Shown one piece after another: positions 35,255 through 43,750 of a DNA stretch of 64,000 bases; position 1 is the stretch's first letter, and every line of letters starts with the position of its first letter. A program made the translations under genes and the position numbers. The notes beneath the pieces were generated by a model, which saw only the letters and a program-made list of their open reading frames with translations, was not told the origin of the DNA and made no database searches. The DNA lies in contig LM655170.1 of NCBI GenBank assembly GCA_000824825.2, positions 187,425 to 251,424 on the forward strand. Direction: 5' to 3'. The stretch is from Mesorhizobium sp. ORS 3324 (GTDB taxonomy: Bacteria; Pseudomonadota; Alphaproteobacteria; Rhizobiales; Rhizobiaceae).

Positions 35255-36508
35255 GTGAAGAAATATTCGGTATTCGCCATTGCCCGCGAGGCGATGCGCG
35301 GCCACAAGGGCTGGGAAGAGCAGTGGACCTCGCCCGAGCCGAAGAAGGAATACGACGTCATCATCGTCGGCGCCGGCGGCCACGGCCTGGCGACGGCCTA
35401 TTATCTAGCCGCCGAGCACGGCATTACCAATGTCGCGGTGCTGGAGAAGGGCTGGCTGGGCGGCGGCAACACCGGCCGCAACACCACCATCATCCGCTCC
35501 AACTATCTCTATGACGAGAGCGCGGGCATCTACGACCATGCGCTGAAGCTGTGGGATGGGCTCTCCCAGGAACTCAACTACAACGTCATGTATTCGGCGC
35601 GCGGCGTCATGATGCTCGCCCACAATGTGCATGACGTCCAGGTGTTCAAGCGCCACATCCATGCCAACCGGCTCAACGGCATCGACAATGAATGGCTGAC
35701 GCCAGAGCAGGCAAAGGAATTCTGCCCGCCACTCAATATTTCCAAGGACGCGCGCTATCCGGTGATGGGCGCGGCGCTGCAGCGGCGCGGCGGCACGGCG
35801 CGGCACGACGCGGTCGCCTGGGGTTATGCGCGCGGCGCCTCGGCGCGCGGCGTCCACATCATCCAGAACTGCGAGGTCACCGGCATCAAGCGCGCGGCCA
35901 ACGGCGCGGTCACCGGCGTCGAGACGACGCGCGGCTTCATCGGCGCCAAGAAGGTCGGCGTCGTCGCTGCCGGCCATTCGTCGGTCATCATGGATATGGC
36001 CGGCGTGCGCATGCCGCTCGAGAGCTATCCGCTGCAGGCGCTGGTCTCGGAGCCGGTCAAGCCCGTGGTGCCGTGCGTGATAATGTCGAACACGGTGCAC
36101 GCCTATATCTCGCAGTCGGACAAGGGCGAGCTGGTGATCGGCGCCGGCACCGACCAGTATATCTCCTATTCGCAGACCGGCGGGCTGCACATCCTGCAGC
36201 ACACGCTCGACGCCATCTGCGAGATGTTCCCGATCTTCACCCGCATGAAGATGCTGCGCTCGTGGGGTGGCATCGTCGACGTGACGCCGGATCGGTCGCC
36301 GATCCTGGCGAAGACGCCGGTCAAGGGCCTCTATGTCAATTGCGGCTGGGGCACGGGCGGCTTCAAGGCGACACCGGGTTCCGGCAACGTCTTTGCCCAC
36401 ACCATCGCCAAGGACGACCCGCACCCGATCAACGCCCCCTTCACCCTCGAGCGCTTCCGCACCGGCCGTCTAATCGACGAGGCGGCTGCCGCGGCGGTGG
36501 CGCACTGA
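35255..36508 (+). CDS. soxB: Sarcosine oxidase beta subunit
   Basis: FAD-binding catalytic subunit of heterotetrameric sarcosine oxidase, which oxidises sarcosine to glycine while passing the methyl group to tetrahydrofolate. The 417-residue protein has the FAD motif [19 protein letters not shown] at about 30-48, [15 protein letters not shown] (covalent flavin region) and the C-terminal [17 protein letters not shown] at 35255 is chosen, since [20 protein letters not shown] is the family N-terminus and GAGG lies upstream. The first gene of soxBDAG; soxD follows after 80 bp. Confidence 0.95.
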   Translation: MKKYSVFAIAREAMRGHKGWEEQWTSPEPKKEYDVIIVGAGGHGLATAYYLAAEHGITNVAVLEKGWLGGGNTGRNTTIIRSNYLYDESAGIYDHALKLWDGLSQELNYNVMYSARGVMMLAHNVHDVQVFKRHIHANRLNGIDNEWLTPEQAKEFCPPLNISKDARYPVMGAALQRRGGTARHDAVAWGYARGASARGVHIIQNCEVTGIKRAANGAVTGVETTRGFIGAKKVGVVAAGHSSVIMDMAGVRMPLESYPLQALVSEPVKPVVPCVIMSNTVHAYISQSDKGELVIGAGTDQYISYSQTGGLHILQHTLDAICEMFPIFTRMKMLRSWGGIVDVTPDRSPILAKTPVKGLYVNCGWGTGGFKATPGSGNVFAHTIAKDDPHPINAPFTLERFRTGRLIDEAAAAAVAH

Positions 36509-36588
36509 TGCTGATTTTTGGCCTGAGGCTTTGCGATCAACCGGCCGGCGCCCGCGTCGGCCATGGCGAATTGTAGGATCGACCTAAA

Positions 36589-36885
36589 ATGCTTCTTATC
36601 CGCTGTCCCTATTGCGAGGAAGAGCGCCCGGAACTCGAATTCCGCAATGCCGGCGAGGCGCATATCGCGCGCCCGACCAACATCGCCGGCGAGAGCGACG
36701 ACGATTTCGAAAAATTCTTCTTCATCCGTTCGAATCCAAAAGGCGTCATCTATGAGCGCTGGCGGCATATCCATGGCTGCGCGCGCTTCTTCAACGCCGT
36801 GCGCGACACCGTCACCGACAAGTTCGTCATGACCTACAAGGCCGGCGAGCCGAAGCCCGCGAAGCTGCCTGGAGCCTCGAAATGA
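36589..36885 (+). CDS. soxD: Sarcosine oxidase delta subunit
   Basis: Small zinc-containing subunit, 98 residues. The zinc ligands are CPYC near the N-terminus and the H-x-x-x-C pair in HIHGCARFFN; the conserved ERPELEF and YERWRH stretches are diagnostic. It stabilises the heterotetramer and does not carry out catalysis. The stop overlaps the soxA start by 4 nt (ATGA). Confidence 0.95.
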   Translation: MLLIRCPYCEEERPELEFRNAGEAHIARPTNIAGESDDDFEKFFFIRSNPKGVIYERWRHIHGCARFFNAVRDTVTDKFVMTYKAGEPKPAKLPGASK

Positions 36886-39800
36886 ACGCCGCCTTCCGCA
36901 TTCCCGGCGCCGGGCGCCTCAGCCAGGCGAAGACCGCCTCGTTCAGCTTCGACGATAAGTCCTATACGGGCATAGATGGCGACACGCTGGCTTCCGCGCT
37001 GCTCGCCAACGGCGTGCATCTGGTTGGCCGTTCCTTCAAATACCACCGGCCGCGCGGCTTCCTGTCGGCCGGCGCGGAAGAGCCCAACGCGCTGGTGCAG
37101 ATCGTGCGCGACGACGCGCGCAAGACGCCGAATGTGCGGGCAACCGTGCAGGAGCTCTATGACGGGCTCACTGCCCGTTCGCAGAACCGCTGGCCGTCGC
37201 TCGCCTTCGACGTCGGCGCGGTCAACGACCTTGCCTCGCCGATGTTCTCGGCAGGCTTCTACTACAAGACCTTCATGTGGCCGAAGTCGGCCTGGAAGAA
37301 CCTCTACGAGCCGCAGATCCGCTCGGCCGCCGGCCTCGGCGTTTCTCCGGACCGGCCGGACCCGGACCACTATGCGGCGCGCTATGCGCATTGCGACGTG
37401 CTGGTGCTGGGCGGCGGCGCCGCCGGTATCGCAGCGGCGCTTGCCGCTGCCGAAACCGGCGTGCGGGTGATCCTTGCCGACGAGCAGGCCGAATTCGGCG
37501 GCAGCCTGCGTTTTGAGAGCGGCGCCAGGATCGACGGCGAGAACGGCTTTGCCTGGGCGCAAGCCGCGATCGCCAGGCTCAAGGCCATGGACAATGTCCG
37601 CGTGCTCTCGCGCACAACCGCTTTTGGGTATTACGCGCAGAACTTCGTCGGCCTGGTCGAACGGGTCAGCGACCATCTCAAGAATCCGGGCAAGGAGCTT
37701 GCGCGCGAGCGCCTGTGGCAGGTCCGCGCCAAGCGCGTGGTGCTGGCGACCGGCGCCATCGAGCGGCACATGGTGTTCGCCAACAACGATCGGCCGGGCG
37801 TCATGCTGGCGTCCGCCGCACGCACTTACCTCAACCACTACGGCGTCGCGGTCGGCAGGAATGTCGGCGTCTACACGGCCAACGACTCGGCTTACGCGGC
37901 TGCGATCGACCTGAAGAAAGCCGGCGTCAATATCGCTGCGATCGTCGACCTGCGCGACAATCCGTCGGGGGCGGTGATCGATGAGGCGAGGGGCCTCGGC
38001 ATCGAGATCAATTTCGGTCGCGCCGTGGTCAGCGCCGGCGGCAAGCTGCGTGTCTCGTCGATGACCGTGCAGCCGAAGAACGGCGGCGGCGGGCGCACCA
38101 TCCCGGTCGACGCCATCCTGATGTCCGCCGGCTGGACGCCGTCGGTGCACCTCTTCTCACAGTCGCGCGGCAAGGTCGCCTTCAACGAGGAGACGCGGCG
38201 CTTCGTGCCGGGAACCCACGCGCAGGACTGCGTGTCGGTCGGCGCCTGCAACGGCACGGACGGCCTGGACGCCACGGTCGACGAGGCCTACGCGGCGGGT
38301 GCCAAGGCGGCGAAGGAGGCCGGCGGCAAGGATTCCAGTGTCAAGGCGGGCAAGGGCGCCAAGCCGAAGGTCGATGCCGGCGAGAGCTGGTCGCGCGGCA
38401 TGCTGGGCGCCGCCCCCGGCGCCGGACCGGGCACCACGGTCAAGGCCTTCGTCGATTTCCAGAACGACGTCACCGCCAAGGACATTCGCCAGGCGGTGCA
38501 TGAGGGCATGCATTCGATCGAGCACGTCAAGCGCTTCACCACCAACGGCATGGCGACCGACCAGGGCAAGACCTCCAACATGCACGGTCTGGCCATCGCC
38601 GCCGAGGTGCTCGACAAGCCGATCCCGCAGGTCGGCCTCACCACCTTCCGCGCTCCCTATACGCCGGTGACTTTCGGCTCGATCGTCGGACACGCTCGCG
38701 GCGCCTTGTTCGATCCGACACGTCGGACCGCGACACATGGCTGGGCATCTGCCCATGGTGCTGTGTTCGAGGATGTCGGCCAGTGGAAGCGCGCCTGGTA
38801 TTTCCCCAAGGCCGGCGAGGACATGCACGCCGCCGTCAACCGCGAATGCGTGACGGTACGCAAGACGGCGGGGTTGTTCGACGCTTCGACGCTCGGCAAG
38901 ATCGAGGTGGTCGGGCCGGATGCGGCGAAATTCATGGAGCTGCTCTACACCAATCCGTGGGAGAAGCTGGAGCCCGGCCGCTGCCGCTACGGCATCATGC
39001 TGCGCGAGGACGGCTTCATCTATGACGACGGCGTCGTCGGCAGGCTGGCGCAGGACCGCTTCCATGTGACGACGACCACCGGCGGCGCGCCGCGCGTCAT
39101 GCACCACATGGAGGACTATCTCCAGACCGAGTTCCCACACCTGAACGTCTGGCTGACCTCGATCACCGAACAGTGGGCGGTGATCGCGGTGCAGGGGCCG
39201 AAGTCGCGAGAGATCATCGCGCCGCTGGTCGAAGGCATCGACATGTCGGACGAGGCGATGCCGCATATGTCGGTGCGCGAGGGCAAGATCTGCGGCGTGC
39301 CGACCAGGCTGTTCCGCATGTCCTTCACAGGCGAGCGCGGCTTCGAGGTCAACGTGCCGGCCGACTATGGCGAGGCCGTCTGGGAAGCGCTGTGGGCCGA
39401 AGGGCAGAAGCATGGCGCGACCGCCTACGGCACCGAGACGATGCACGTGCTGCGCGCCGAGAAGGGCTACATCATCGTCGGCCAGGACACCGACGGCACG
39501 GTGACGCCGAACGATGCCGCGCTCGACTGGGCGGTCGGCAAGAAGAAGACCGACTTTGTCGGAATCCGCGGCATGATGCGGGCGGACCTTGTCGCCAAGG
39601 GCCGCAAGCAATTGGTCGGCCTGAAGACCACGGATCCGAAGGTGGTGCTGGAAGAAGGCGCGCAGATCGTCGAGGACCCGAAGCAGGCGATCCCGATGAA
39701 GATGATCGGGCACGTCACCTCCAGCTACTGGTCGCAGAATTGCGGGCGCTCGATCGCCTTGGCGCTGGTCGCCGGCGGCCGCGACCGCATGGGCCAGACG

Positions 39801-39890
39801 CTCTACGTGCCGATGCCGAACGGCACGATCGAGGTGGAGGTCACCGGCATGGTGTTCGTCGACGAGAAGGGAGAACGCCTCAATGGCTAA
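36882..39890 (+). CDS. soxA: Sarcosine oxidase alpha subunit
   Basis: The 1002-residue alpha subunit binds NAD+ and folate. An N-terminal ferredoxin-like region (to about 100) is followed by a dinucleotide domain with VLVLGGGAAGIAAALAAAE near residue 170 and a second one with GRNVGVYTANDSAYAAA near 325. The C-terminal part (from about 615) is a GcvT-like aminomethyltransferase domain with AGLFDASTLGKIEV and FTGERGFEVNVPADYG. Methyl groups leave as 5,10-methylene-tetrahydrofolate. It overlaps soxD by 4 nt and soxG by 8 nt. Confidence 0.96.
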   Translation: MNAAFRIPGAGRLSQAKTASFSFDDKSYTGIDGDTLASALLANGVHLVGRSFKYHRPRGFLSAGAEEPNALVQIVRDDARKTPNVRATVQELYDGLTARSQNRWPSLAFDVGAVNDLASPMFSAGFYYKTFMWPKSAWKNLYEPQIRSAAGLGVSPDRPDPDHYAARYAHCDVLVLGGGAAGIAAALAAAETGVRVILADEQAEFGGSLRFESGARIDGENGFAWAQAAIARLKAMDNVRVLSRTTAFGYYAQNFVGLVERVSDHLKNPGKELARERLWQVRAKRVVLATGAIERHMVFANNDRPGVMLASAARTYLNHYGVAVGRNVGVYTANDSAYAAAIDLKKAGVNIAAIVDLRDNPSGAVIDEARGLGIEINFGRAVVSAGGKLRVSSMTVQPKNGGGGRTIPVDAILMSAGWTPSVHLFSQSRGKVAFNEETRRFVPGTHAQDCVSVGACNGTDGLDATVDEAYAAGAKAAKEAGGKDSSVKAGKGAKPKVDAGESWSRGMLGAAPGAGPGTTVKAFVDFQNDVTAKDIRQAVHEGMHSIEHVKRFTTNGMATDQGKTSNMHGLAIAAEVLDKPIPQVGLTTFRAPYTPVTFGSIVGHARGALFDPTRRTATHGWASAHGAVFEDVGQWKRAWYFPKAGEDMHAAVNRECVTVRKTAGLFDASTLGKIEVVGPDAAKFMELLYTNPWEKLEPGRCRYGIMLREDGFIYDDGVVGRLAQDRFHVTTTTGGAPRVMHHMEDYLQTEFPHLNVWLTSITEQWAVIAVQGPKSREIIAPLVEGIDMSDEAMPHMSVREGKICGVPTRLFRMSFTGERGFEVNVPADYGEAVWEALWAEGQKHGATAYGTETMHVLRAEKGYIIVGQDTDGTVTPNDAALDWAVGKKKTDFVGIRGMMRADLVAKGRKQLVGLKTTDPKVVLEEGAQIVEDPKQAIPMKMIGHVTSSYWSQNCGRSIALALVAGGRDRMGQTLYVPMPNGTIEVEVTGMVFVDEKGERLNG

Positions 39891-40461
39891 GGCTGCCGTC
39901 CAGACAAAAGCCGTCGAAGCCTCGGTCGAGCGGCGGCCAGCACTTGCCGGCCGCGCGGTGTCGGCGCCGGGCGTCAAGGTCGAGATCCTGCCGCCGGCCG
40001 AACGCATTTCGCTGCGCGCGCCGGAGGCTTCGCTCGCCGCGCTCTCCAAGGCGCTCGGCGTGACCTTGCCGACCAAGCCGAAGGCTTCGGCGGCGAAGGA
40101 CGGCCGCACCGCGCTGTGGCTCGGACCGGACGAATGGCTGATCATCGACGAGGCCGGCAAGGATCCGCTGGCCGACTGTGCCAAGGTCACGGCGCTGCAT
40201 TCTGCCGTCGGTATCTCGCATCGCAACGTCGCGATCTCGGTCGCCGGCCCGGCGGCTGCGGTGACGGTCAACTCGGGTTGCCCGCAGGACCTGTCGCTCG
40301 AAGCCTTCCCGGTCGGAGCGGCGTCGCGCACCATTCTCGGCAAGGCCGAGATCGTGCTGTTGCGTACTGCGGCCGACGCCTTCCAGGTGGAGTGCTGGCG
40401 TTCCTTCTCGGACTATGTCTTTACTTTGCTGTCGGAAGCGGCGGGCGACGCGGCGAACTGA
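39883..40461 (+). CDS. soxG: Sarcosine oxidase gamma subunit
   Basis: Structural gamma subunit, 192 residues, related to the folate-binding fold of GcvT. LWLGPDEWLIIDEAG is the most conserved stretch, followed by SAVGISHRNVAISVAGP and the C-terminal FQVECWRSFSDYVFTLLSEA. It starts inside soxA (8-nt overlap), which makes all four sox genes a translationally coupled set except for the soxB-soxD gap. Confidence 0.94.
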   Translation: MAKAAVQTKAVEASVERRPALAGRAVSAPGVKVEILPPAERISLRAPEASLAALSKALGVTLPTKPKASAAKDGRTALWLGPDEWLIIDEAGKDPLADCAKVTALHSAVGISHRNVAISVAGPAAAVTVNSGCPQDLSLEAFPVGAASRTILGKAEIVLLRTAADAFQVECWRSFSDYVFTLLSEAAGDAAN

Positions 40462-40764
<303 letters not shown>

Positions 40765-40790
40765 GCGGCTGGCAGGCGCCTGATGTGACT

Positions 40791-40830
40791 AAAGCGCGTC
40801 GCGATCTTTCAGATTCGCTCGATGCGCTTT
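40791..40830. repeat. Short inverted intergenic repeat (AAAGCGC...GCGCTTT)
   Basis: AAAGCGCG at the left and GCGCTTT at the right can pair, with a 25-base loop containing TCTTTCAGATTCGC. The form resembles small repeats scattered between rhizobial genes. No other copy was found in this window, so the dispersed nature rests on recall. Confidence 0.35.
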
Positions 40831-40855
40831 TGGGGAGACATGCTTTAGGCAGGAC

Positions 40856-40888
40856 GAAAAAGGGCGGCCAAGTGCCGCCCGTTTTTTT
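40856..40888. terminator. Bidirectional terminator between convergent genes
   Basis: GGGCGGC (40862-40868) pairs with GCCGCCC (40874-40880). A run of T follows on the plus strand (GTTTTTTT) and AAAAA precedes it, giving a T run on the minus strand too. It can end transcription of the small plus-strand gene and of the DUF680-like gene. Confidence 0.85.
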
Positions 40889-40908
40889 CGTCTCGAGTTT
40901 TGCAGCGC

Positions 40909-41145
40909 TTAGAGGCCGGGCACGAACCAAGGGTTCACGTCCATGCCGAGCCGCGGGCCCTTGGTCGACTGGGTCTTGGTGGCGTCCGCCTTTTCGACCG
41001 AGCCGGTCGCAGTGCAGTCGAGCTTCACATTGGTGTGGGTCTGAACGCAGGCAGCGGGAGTGTGCTTGGCCGGCTGGTTCGCACCGGCGAAAGCGGCGCC
41101 CGAGAAAGCCAGCACGGCAGCGAGAGCGAGGATCGTCTTTTTCAT
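40909..41145 (-). CDS. Small secreted protein, DUF680-like
   Basis: A 78-residue protein with a signal peptide (KKTILALAAVLAFSGAAFAG, cleavage after AFA). The mature part of about 58 residues has two cysteines (ACVQTHTNVKLDC) that may form a disulfide, then TATGSVEKADATKTQ and a C-terminal GMDVNPWFVPGL. The signal sequence plus the ANQPA and TGSV elements resemble DUF680 proteins, known mainly from Mesorhizobium; that match is by eye only. CTGGAGACGGAAG before the ATG is a good ribosome binding site. The promoter region holds three GTAC palindromes. Confidence 0.7.
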   Translation of the reverse strand: MKKTILALAAVLAFSGAAFAGANQPAKHTPAACVQTHTNVKLDCTATGSVEKADATKTQSTKGPRLGMDVNPWFVPGL

Positions 41146-41165
41146 CTTCCGTCTCCAGTAATTCC

Positions 41166-41236
41166 GTACATGTACAATACTCCGTACAGATACGGTTAAC
41201 GGAAGCTGAATTCAAGAGGGAATCTTGTACGCGTAC
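41166..41236 (-). promoter_or_regulatory. Promoter of the DUF680-like gene with three GTAC palindromes
   Basis: Three sites have the form GTAC-NN-GTAC or a close variant: 41166-41175 (GTACATGTAC), 41182-41195 (CCGTACAGATACGG, arms of five with a 4-base centre) and 41227-41236 (GTACGCGTAC). On the minus strand a -35-like TTGAAT (41215-41210) and a weak -10 TATCTG (41192-41187) are 17 bp apart, so the middle site covers the -10. The arrangement suggests repression by a dimeric regulator, perhaps the TetR encoded upstream. Confidence 0.55.
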
Positions 41237-41314
41237 GACAAATTTTCTTGAACATAGGAATTCGCCGTCGCGGATCAAGCGATCGGCGTCACGTAAAACC
41301 GGCGCAACAGCCGG

Positions 41315-41959
41315 TCAGCAGTTGACGGGCGTTTCGGTGAGCGGGGGGATGTCCTGCGCCGACAGGGACGCCAGCATGAAGTCGCACATGCGCTTCACAT
41401 AGGCCTGCGGGTCGCCGAACGGATAGAAGGGAAAGGTGATCAGCAGCGAGATCGTGCCGTGGCCGACGGTCCACAGCATGGTGGCGATGGCGCGCGGGTC
41501 GCCCTTGAGCTTGCCGGCGGCGACGCAGGCCTCGACCCTTTTGATCAGCACCTTCATCGCCGGGTTGCCCTCTTCCATGTCCTCGTAGCTGCGGCCCTCC
41601 GGCAACCGGGTCTTCTCGGTCATGAAGACGGTGCGATACTCGTTGGGGTTGCCGAGCCCGAAGGCGGCATATTCGGTCATCACCGCTCGCAGCGCCTCGA
41701 CGGGATCGTCGGCGGGATGTTCTTCGATGCGCCTGGCGAGTGTCTCGAAGGCGTCTTCAGCCAGCGCGAACAATATGTCCTGCTTGTCGGCGAAGTAGGA
41801 ATAGACCGACATCGGCGCGTAGCCGACCCGCTTGGCCAGCTTGCGGATGGTAAGCCCCTCATAACCCTCTTCCTGGACGAGCTTGTGGGCCGCATCGACC
41901 AGTTCGGAACGAAGTTCGGCCTTCTGTTTTTCGCGGCGTTTCTGGACGCTCAGCGCCAA
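41315..41959 (-). CDS. TetR/AcrR-family transcriptional regulator
   Basis: A 214-residue regulator. The N-terminal helix-turn-helix is LVDAAHKLVQEEG followed by LTIRKLAKRVGYAPMSVYSYFADKQDIL, and the C-terminal ligand domain contains GHGTISLLITFPFYPFG. TTG at 41959 is chosen because a perfect -10 (TATAAT, 42001-41996) would place the transcript start at about 41990, directly at the other candidate start (GTG 41992, 225 residues), which would need leaderless translation. The gene is downstream of the acyl-CoA genes on the same strand and may control them; the effector is unknown. Confidence 0.85.
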   Translation of the reverse strand: MALSVQKRREKQKAELRSELVDAAHKLVQEEGYEGLTIRKLAKRVGYAPMSVYSYFADKQDILFALAEDAFETLARRIEEHPADDPVEALRAVMTEYAAFGLGNPNEYRTVFMTEKTRLPEGRSYEDMEEGNPAMKVLIKRVEACVAAGKLKGDPRAIATMLWTVGHGTISLLITFPFYPFGDPQAYVKRMCDFMLASLSAQDIPPLTETPVNC

Positions 41960-41995
41960 TGTCCGTCTGCCTTTTTTGGTTGGTTGCCTCACGAA

Positions 41996-42023
41996 ATTAT
42001 ATACGCTGTACGGCAACGGGCAA
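41996..42023 (-). promoter_or_regulatory. tetR promoter with overlapping GTAC-type site
   Basis: On the minus strand TTGCCC (42023-42018) and TATAAT (42001-41996) are 16 bp apart. Between them lies CCGTACAGCGTAT, which shares CCGTACAG with the operator-like site at 41182-41195. This suggests that the regulator controls its own gene and the DUF680-like gene. Confidence 0.6.
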
Positions 42024-42058
42024 GGGAGCGGACTGGTTCCCCAACGTCCGCTCTGACG

Positions 42059-42130
42059 CTCTGTCAAGGCTTTGGCCGTGTCGATGCCGAGGCCGCCGGT
42101 CGCCCCCGTGATCAGCACCGTCAGACCACC
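42059..42130 (-). pseudogene. Remnant of the N-terminus of a short-chain dehydrogenase
   Basis: The minus-strand frame here reads TVLITGATGGLGIDTAKALT, the nucleotide-binding start of an SDR (TGxxxGxG). It is followed only by about 20 unrelated residues that run into the tetR promoter, with no further SDR motif. It is probably a leftover of a deleted gene that lay between the kinase and tetR genes. Confidence 0.5.
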
Positions 42131-42143
42131 GAAGAGGCCGTCT

Positions 42144-43223
42144 TCAAACCTTCTTGTCGATCAGTTGTACGGCGCGCGCGGCAAGCAGCTTCACCGCCTC
42201 GCCATAGGTCTTGGCCTTCTCCGGGTTGGAGGCGTTGCCGTCCAGCGCGCGGCGGTAGACACCCTGGCAGATCGCCGCCAGCCGGAAGAAGGAGAAGGCG
42301 AGGAAGAAGGTCCAGTTGCCGATGCGGTCGATGCCGCGCCGGCGGCAATAGGCGGCGACATAGGCTTCCTCGGAAGGCAGGCCGCTCGCCGCGCGATCGA
42401 CGCCGCCGAGGCCGCGAAAGCCCGAAGCATGCGGCAGGCGCCACTGCATGCATTGATAGGCGAGGTCGGCAAAGGGATGGCCGAGCGTCGACAGCTCCCA
42501 GTCGAGCACGGCGACGACCTTCGGCTCGTCCTTGGCGAAGATCATGTTGTCCAGCCGATAGTCGCCATGCACCAGCGAGACCTGACCGTCATCGGCCGGC
42601 AAATGTGTCTCCAGCCAGGCGATCAGCCGGTCCATCTCGGCGATCTTTTCCGTCTCCGAGGCGCGGTACTGGCTCGTCCAGCGGGCGAACTGCCGCTCGA
42701 AATAGCTGCCGGGCTTGCCGAAATCGCTTAAGCCGACAGCCTCGACATCGACATCGTGCAGGGCGGCGAGCGTCGCATTCATGGCGTCATAGATCGCGGT
42801 GCGCTCGTCATTGCCGGATGCATCCGGCAGTAACGGGTCCCAGAAGATGCGGCCGTCGAGGTATTCCATGACATAGAACATGCGGCCGATCGGCGTTTCC
42901 TCGCTCGCGAGATGCAGCATGCGTGGCACCGGCACGGCAGTAGCGGCAAGCGCCTGCATGACGCGGAACTCACGGTCGACCTGGTGCGCCGATTTCAAGA
43001 GCTGTCCAGGCGGCTTGGCGCGCAGCACGTAGCGGCCGCTGGCGGCGGTGAGCAGATAGGTCGGGTTCGACTGCCCGGACTTGAATTTCTCGATCGCCGA
43101 AAGCCCGGCGAGGCCCGGGATATGCGCTTCGAGGTAGGGCGCAAGCGCCGACTTGTCGAGCGCAAGCGCCGACTTGTCGAGCGCATGCGCCGACTTGTCG
43201 AACGCGTTGGCGTCGCCGCTCAT
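42144..43223 (-). CDS. APH-family phosphotransferase (ACAD10/LvaA-like acyl-CoA kinase)
   Basis: A 359-residue aminoglycoside-phosphotransferase-fold kinase. The nucleotide loop is KFKSGQSNPTYLL and the conserved lysine follows in YVLRAKPPG. The catalytic loop is LVHGDYRLDNMIF (HGDxxxxN), and the metal Asp lies in VLDWELSTLGHPFADLAY. This subgroup is linked to acyl-CoA dehydrogenases: human ACAD10/11 carry it as a fused domain, and LvaA of Pseudomonas putida phosphorylates 4-hydroxyacyl-CoA. It is not likely an antibiotic-resistance enzyme. The N-terminus holds an in-frame tandem repeat (LDKSALA). The start overlaps the MaoC gene by 4 nt. Confidence 0.9.
   Translation of the reverse strand: MSGDANAFDKSAHALDKSALALDKSALAPYLEAHIPGLAGLSAIEKFKSGQSNPTYLLTAASGRYVLRAKPPGQLLKSAHQVDREFRVMQALAATAVPVPRMLHLASEETPIGRMFYVMEYLDGRIFWDPLLPDASGNDERTAIYDAMNATLAALHDVDVEAVGLSDFGKPGSYFERQFARWTSQYRASETEKIAEMDRLIAWLETHLPADDGQVSLVHGDYRLDNMIFAKDEPKVVAVLDWELSTLGHPFADLAYQCMQWRLPHASGFRGLGGVDRAASGLPSEEAYVAAYCRRRGIDRIGNWTFFLAFSFFRLAAICQGVYRRALDGNASNPEKAKTYGEAVKLLAARAVQLIDKKV
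43141..43206. repeat. 21-bp in-frame tandem repeat in the kinase gene
   Basis: GACTTGTCGAGCGCAAGCGCC is repeated at 43150, 43171 (one mismatch) and 43192 (partial), with half a unit before. It encodes repeated heptapeptides LDKSALA/LDKSAHA at residues 8-28 of the kinase, ahead of the conserved domain. Confidence 0.9.
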
Positions 43224-43699
43224 GCGGTCTCGGGCTGGCGCTCGATCAGCGTGAGCGTCAGCCAGCGCGCGGTCAGCGCCGGCTTCTTGGAACCCTCGAT
43301 CTCGATGGTCACGTCATGCGCGGTCTGCACCCAGCCGGAGGGCCGCACCTTTACGTCGGCCAGCACGAAGCGCGTGCGGATGCGCGAGCCGGTCTTTACC
43401 GGCGCCAGGAAGCGCAGCGTATCGAAGCCGTGGTTGACGCCCATCTTGGTGTTTTCGATCGGCGGCATGGTCTCGAAGGTCATGGCCGACAGCAGCGACA
43501 GCGACAGAAAACCATGGGCGATGGTGCCGCCGAACGGCGTCTCGCGCGCGGCGCGCTCCGGATCGCAATGGATGAACTGGTGGTCGTCGGTGGCGTCGGC
43601 GAACTGGTCGATCATGCGCTGCGTCACCGTTCGCCAGGGCGACACGCCGACTTCCTTGCCGACGCTGGCCAGCAGCGTATCGAGACTGATCGGTTCCAC
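43220..43699 (-). CDS. MaoC-family (R)-hydratase
   Basis: Hot-dog-fold enoyl-CoA hydratase-like protein, 159 residues. The hydratase motif is FADATDDHQFIHCDPERA with the catalytic Asp/His pair, and GTIAHGFLSLSLL follows (consensus G-x-x-x-H-G). It should hydrate a trans-2-enoyl-CoA to the (R)-3-hydroxyacyl-CoA. It is coupled by ATGA overlap to the kinase gene. In the proposed pathway it could process the enoyl-CoA produced by the kinase and acyl-CoA dehydrogenase. Confidence 0.9.
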   Translation of the reverse strand: MEPISLDTLLASVGKEVGVSPWRTVTQRMIDQFADATDDHQFIHCDPERAARETPFGGTIAHGFLSLSLLSAMTFETMPPIENTKMGVNHGFDTLRFLAPVKTGSRIRTRFVLADVKVRPSGWVQTAHDVTIEIEGSKKPALTARWLTLTLIERQPETA

Positions 43700-43750
43700 G
43701 CGATATCCTCCGCACCCCCGCCCGGATAGCCATTGCTTGAGCCGGGCGCT

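Noticed and set aside
38157..40343. Minus-strand open frame of 728 codons under soxA/soxG
   Set aside because: Antisense to well-supported sarcosine oxidase genes and without known motifs.
42144..43223. APH-fold gene considered as an aminoglycoside resistance gene
   Set aside because: The DWELSTLGHP motif and the acyl-CoA gene context place it with ACAD-associated kinases.
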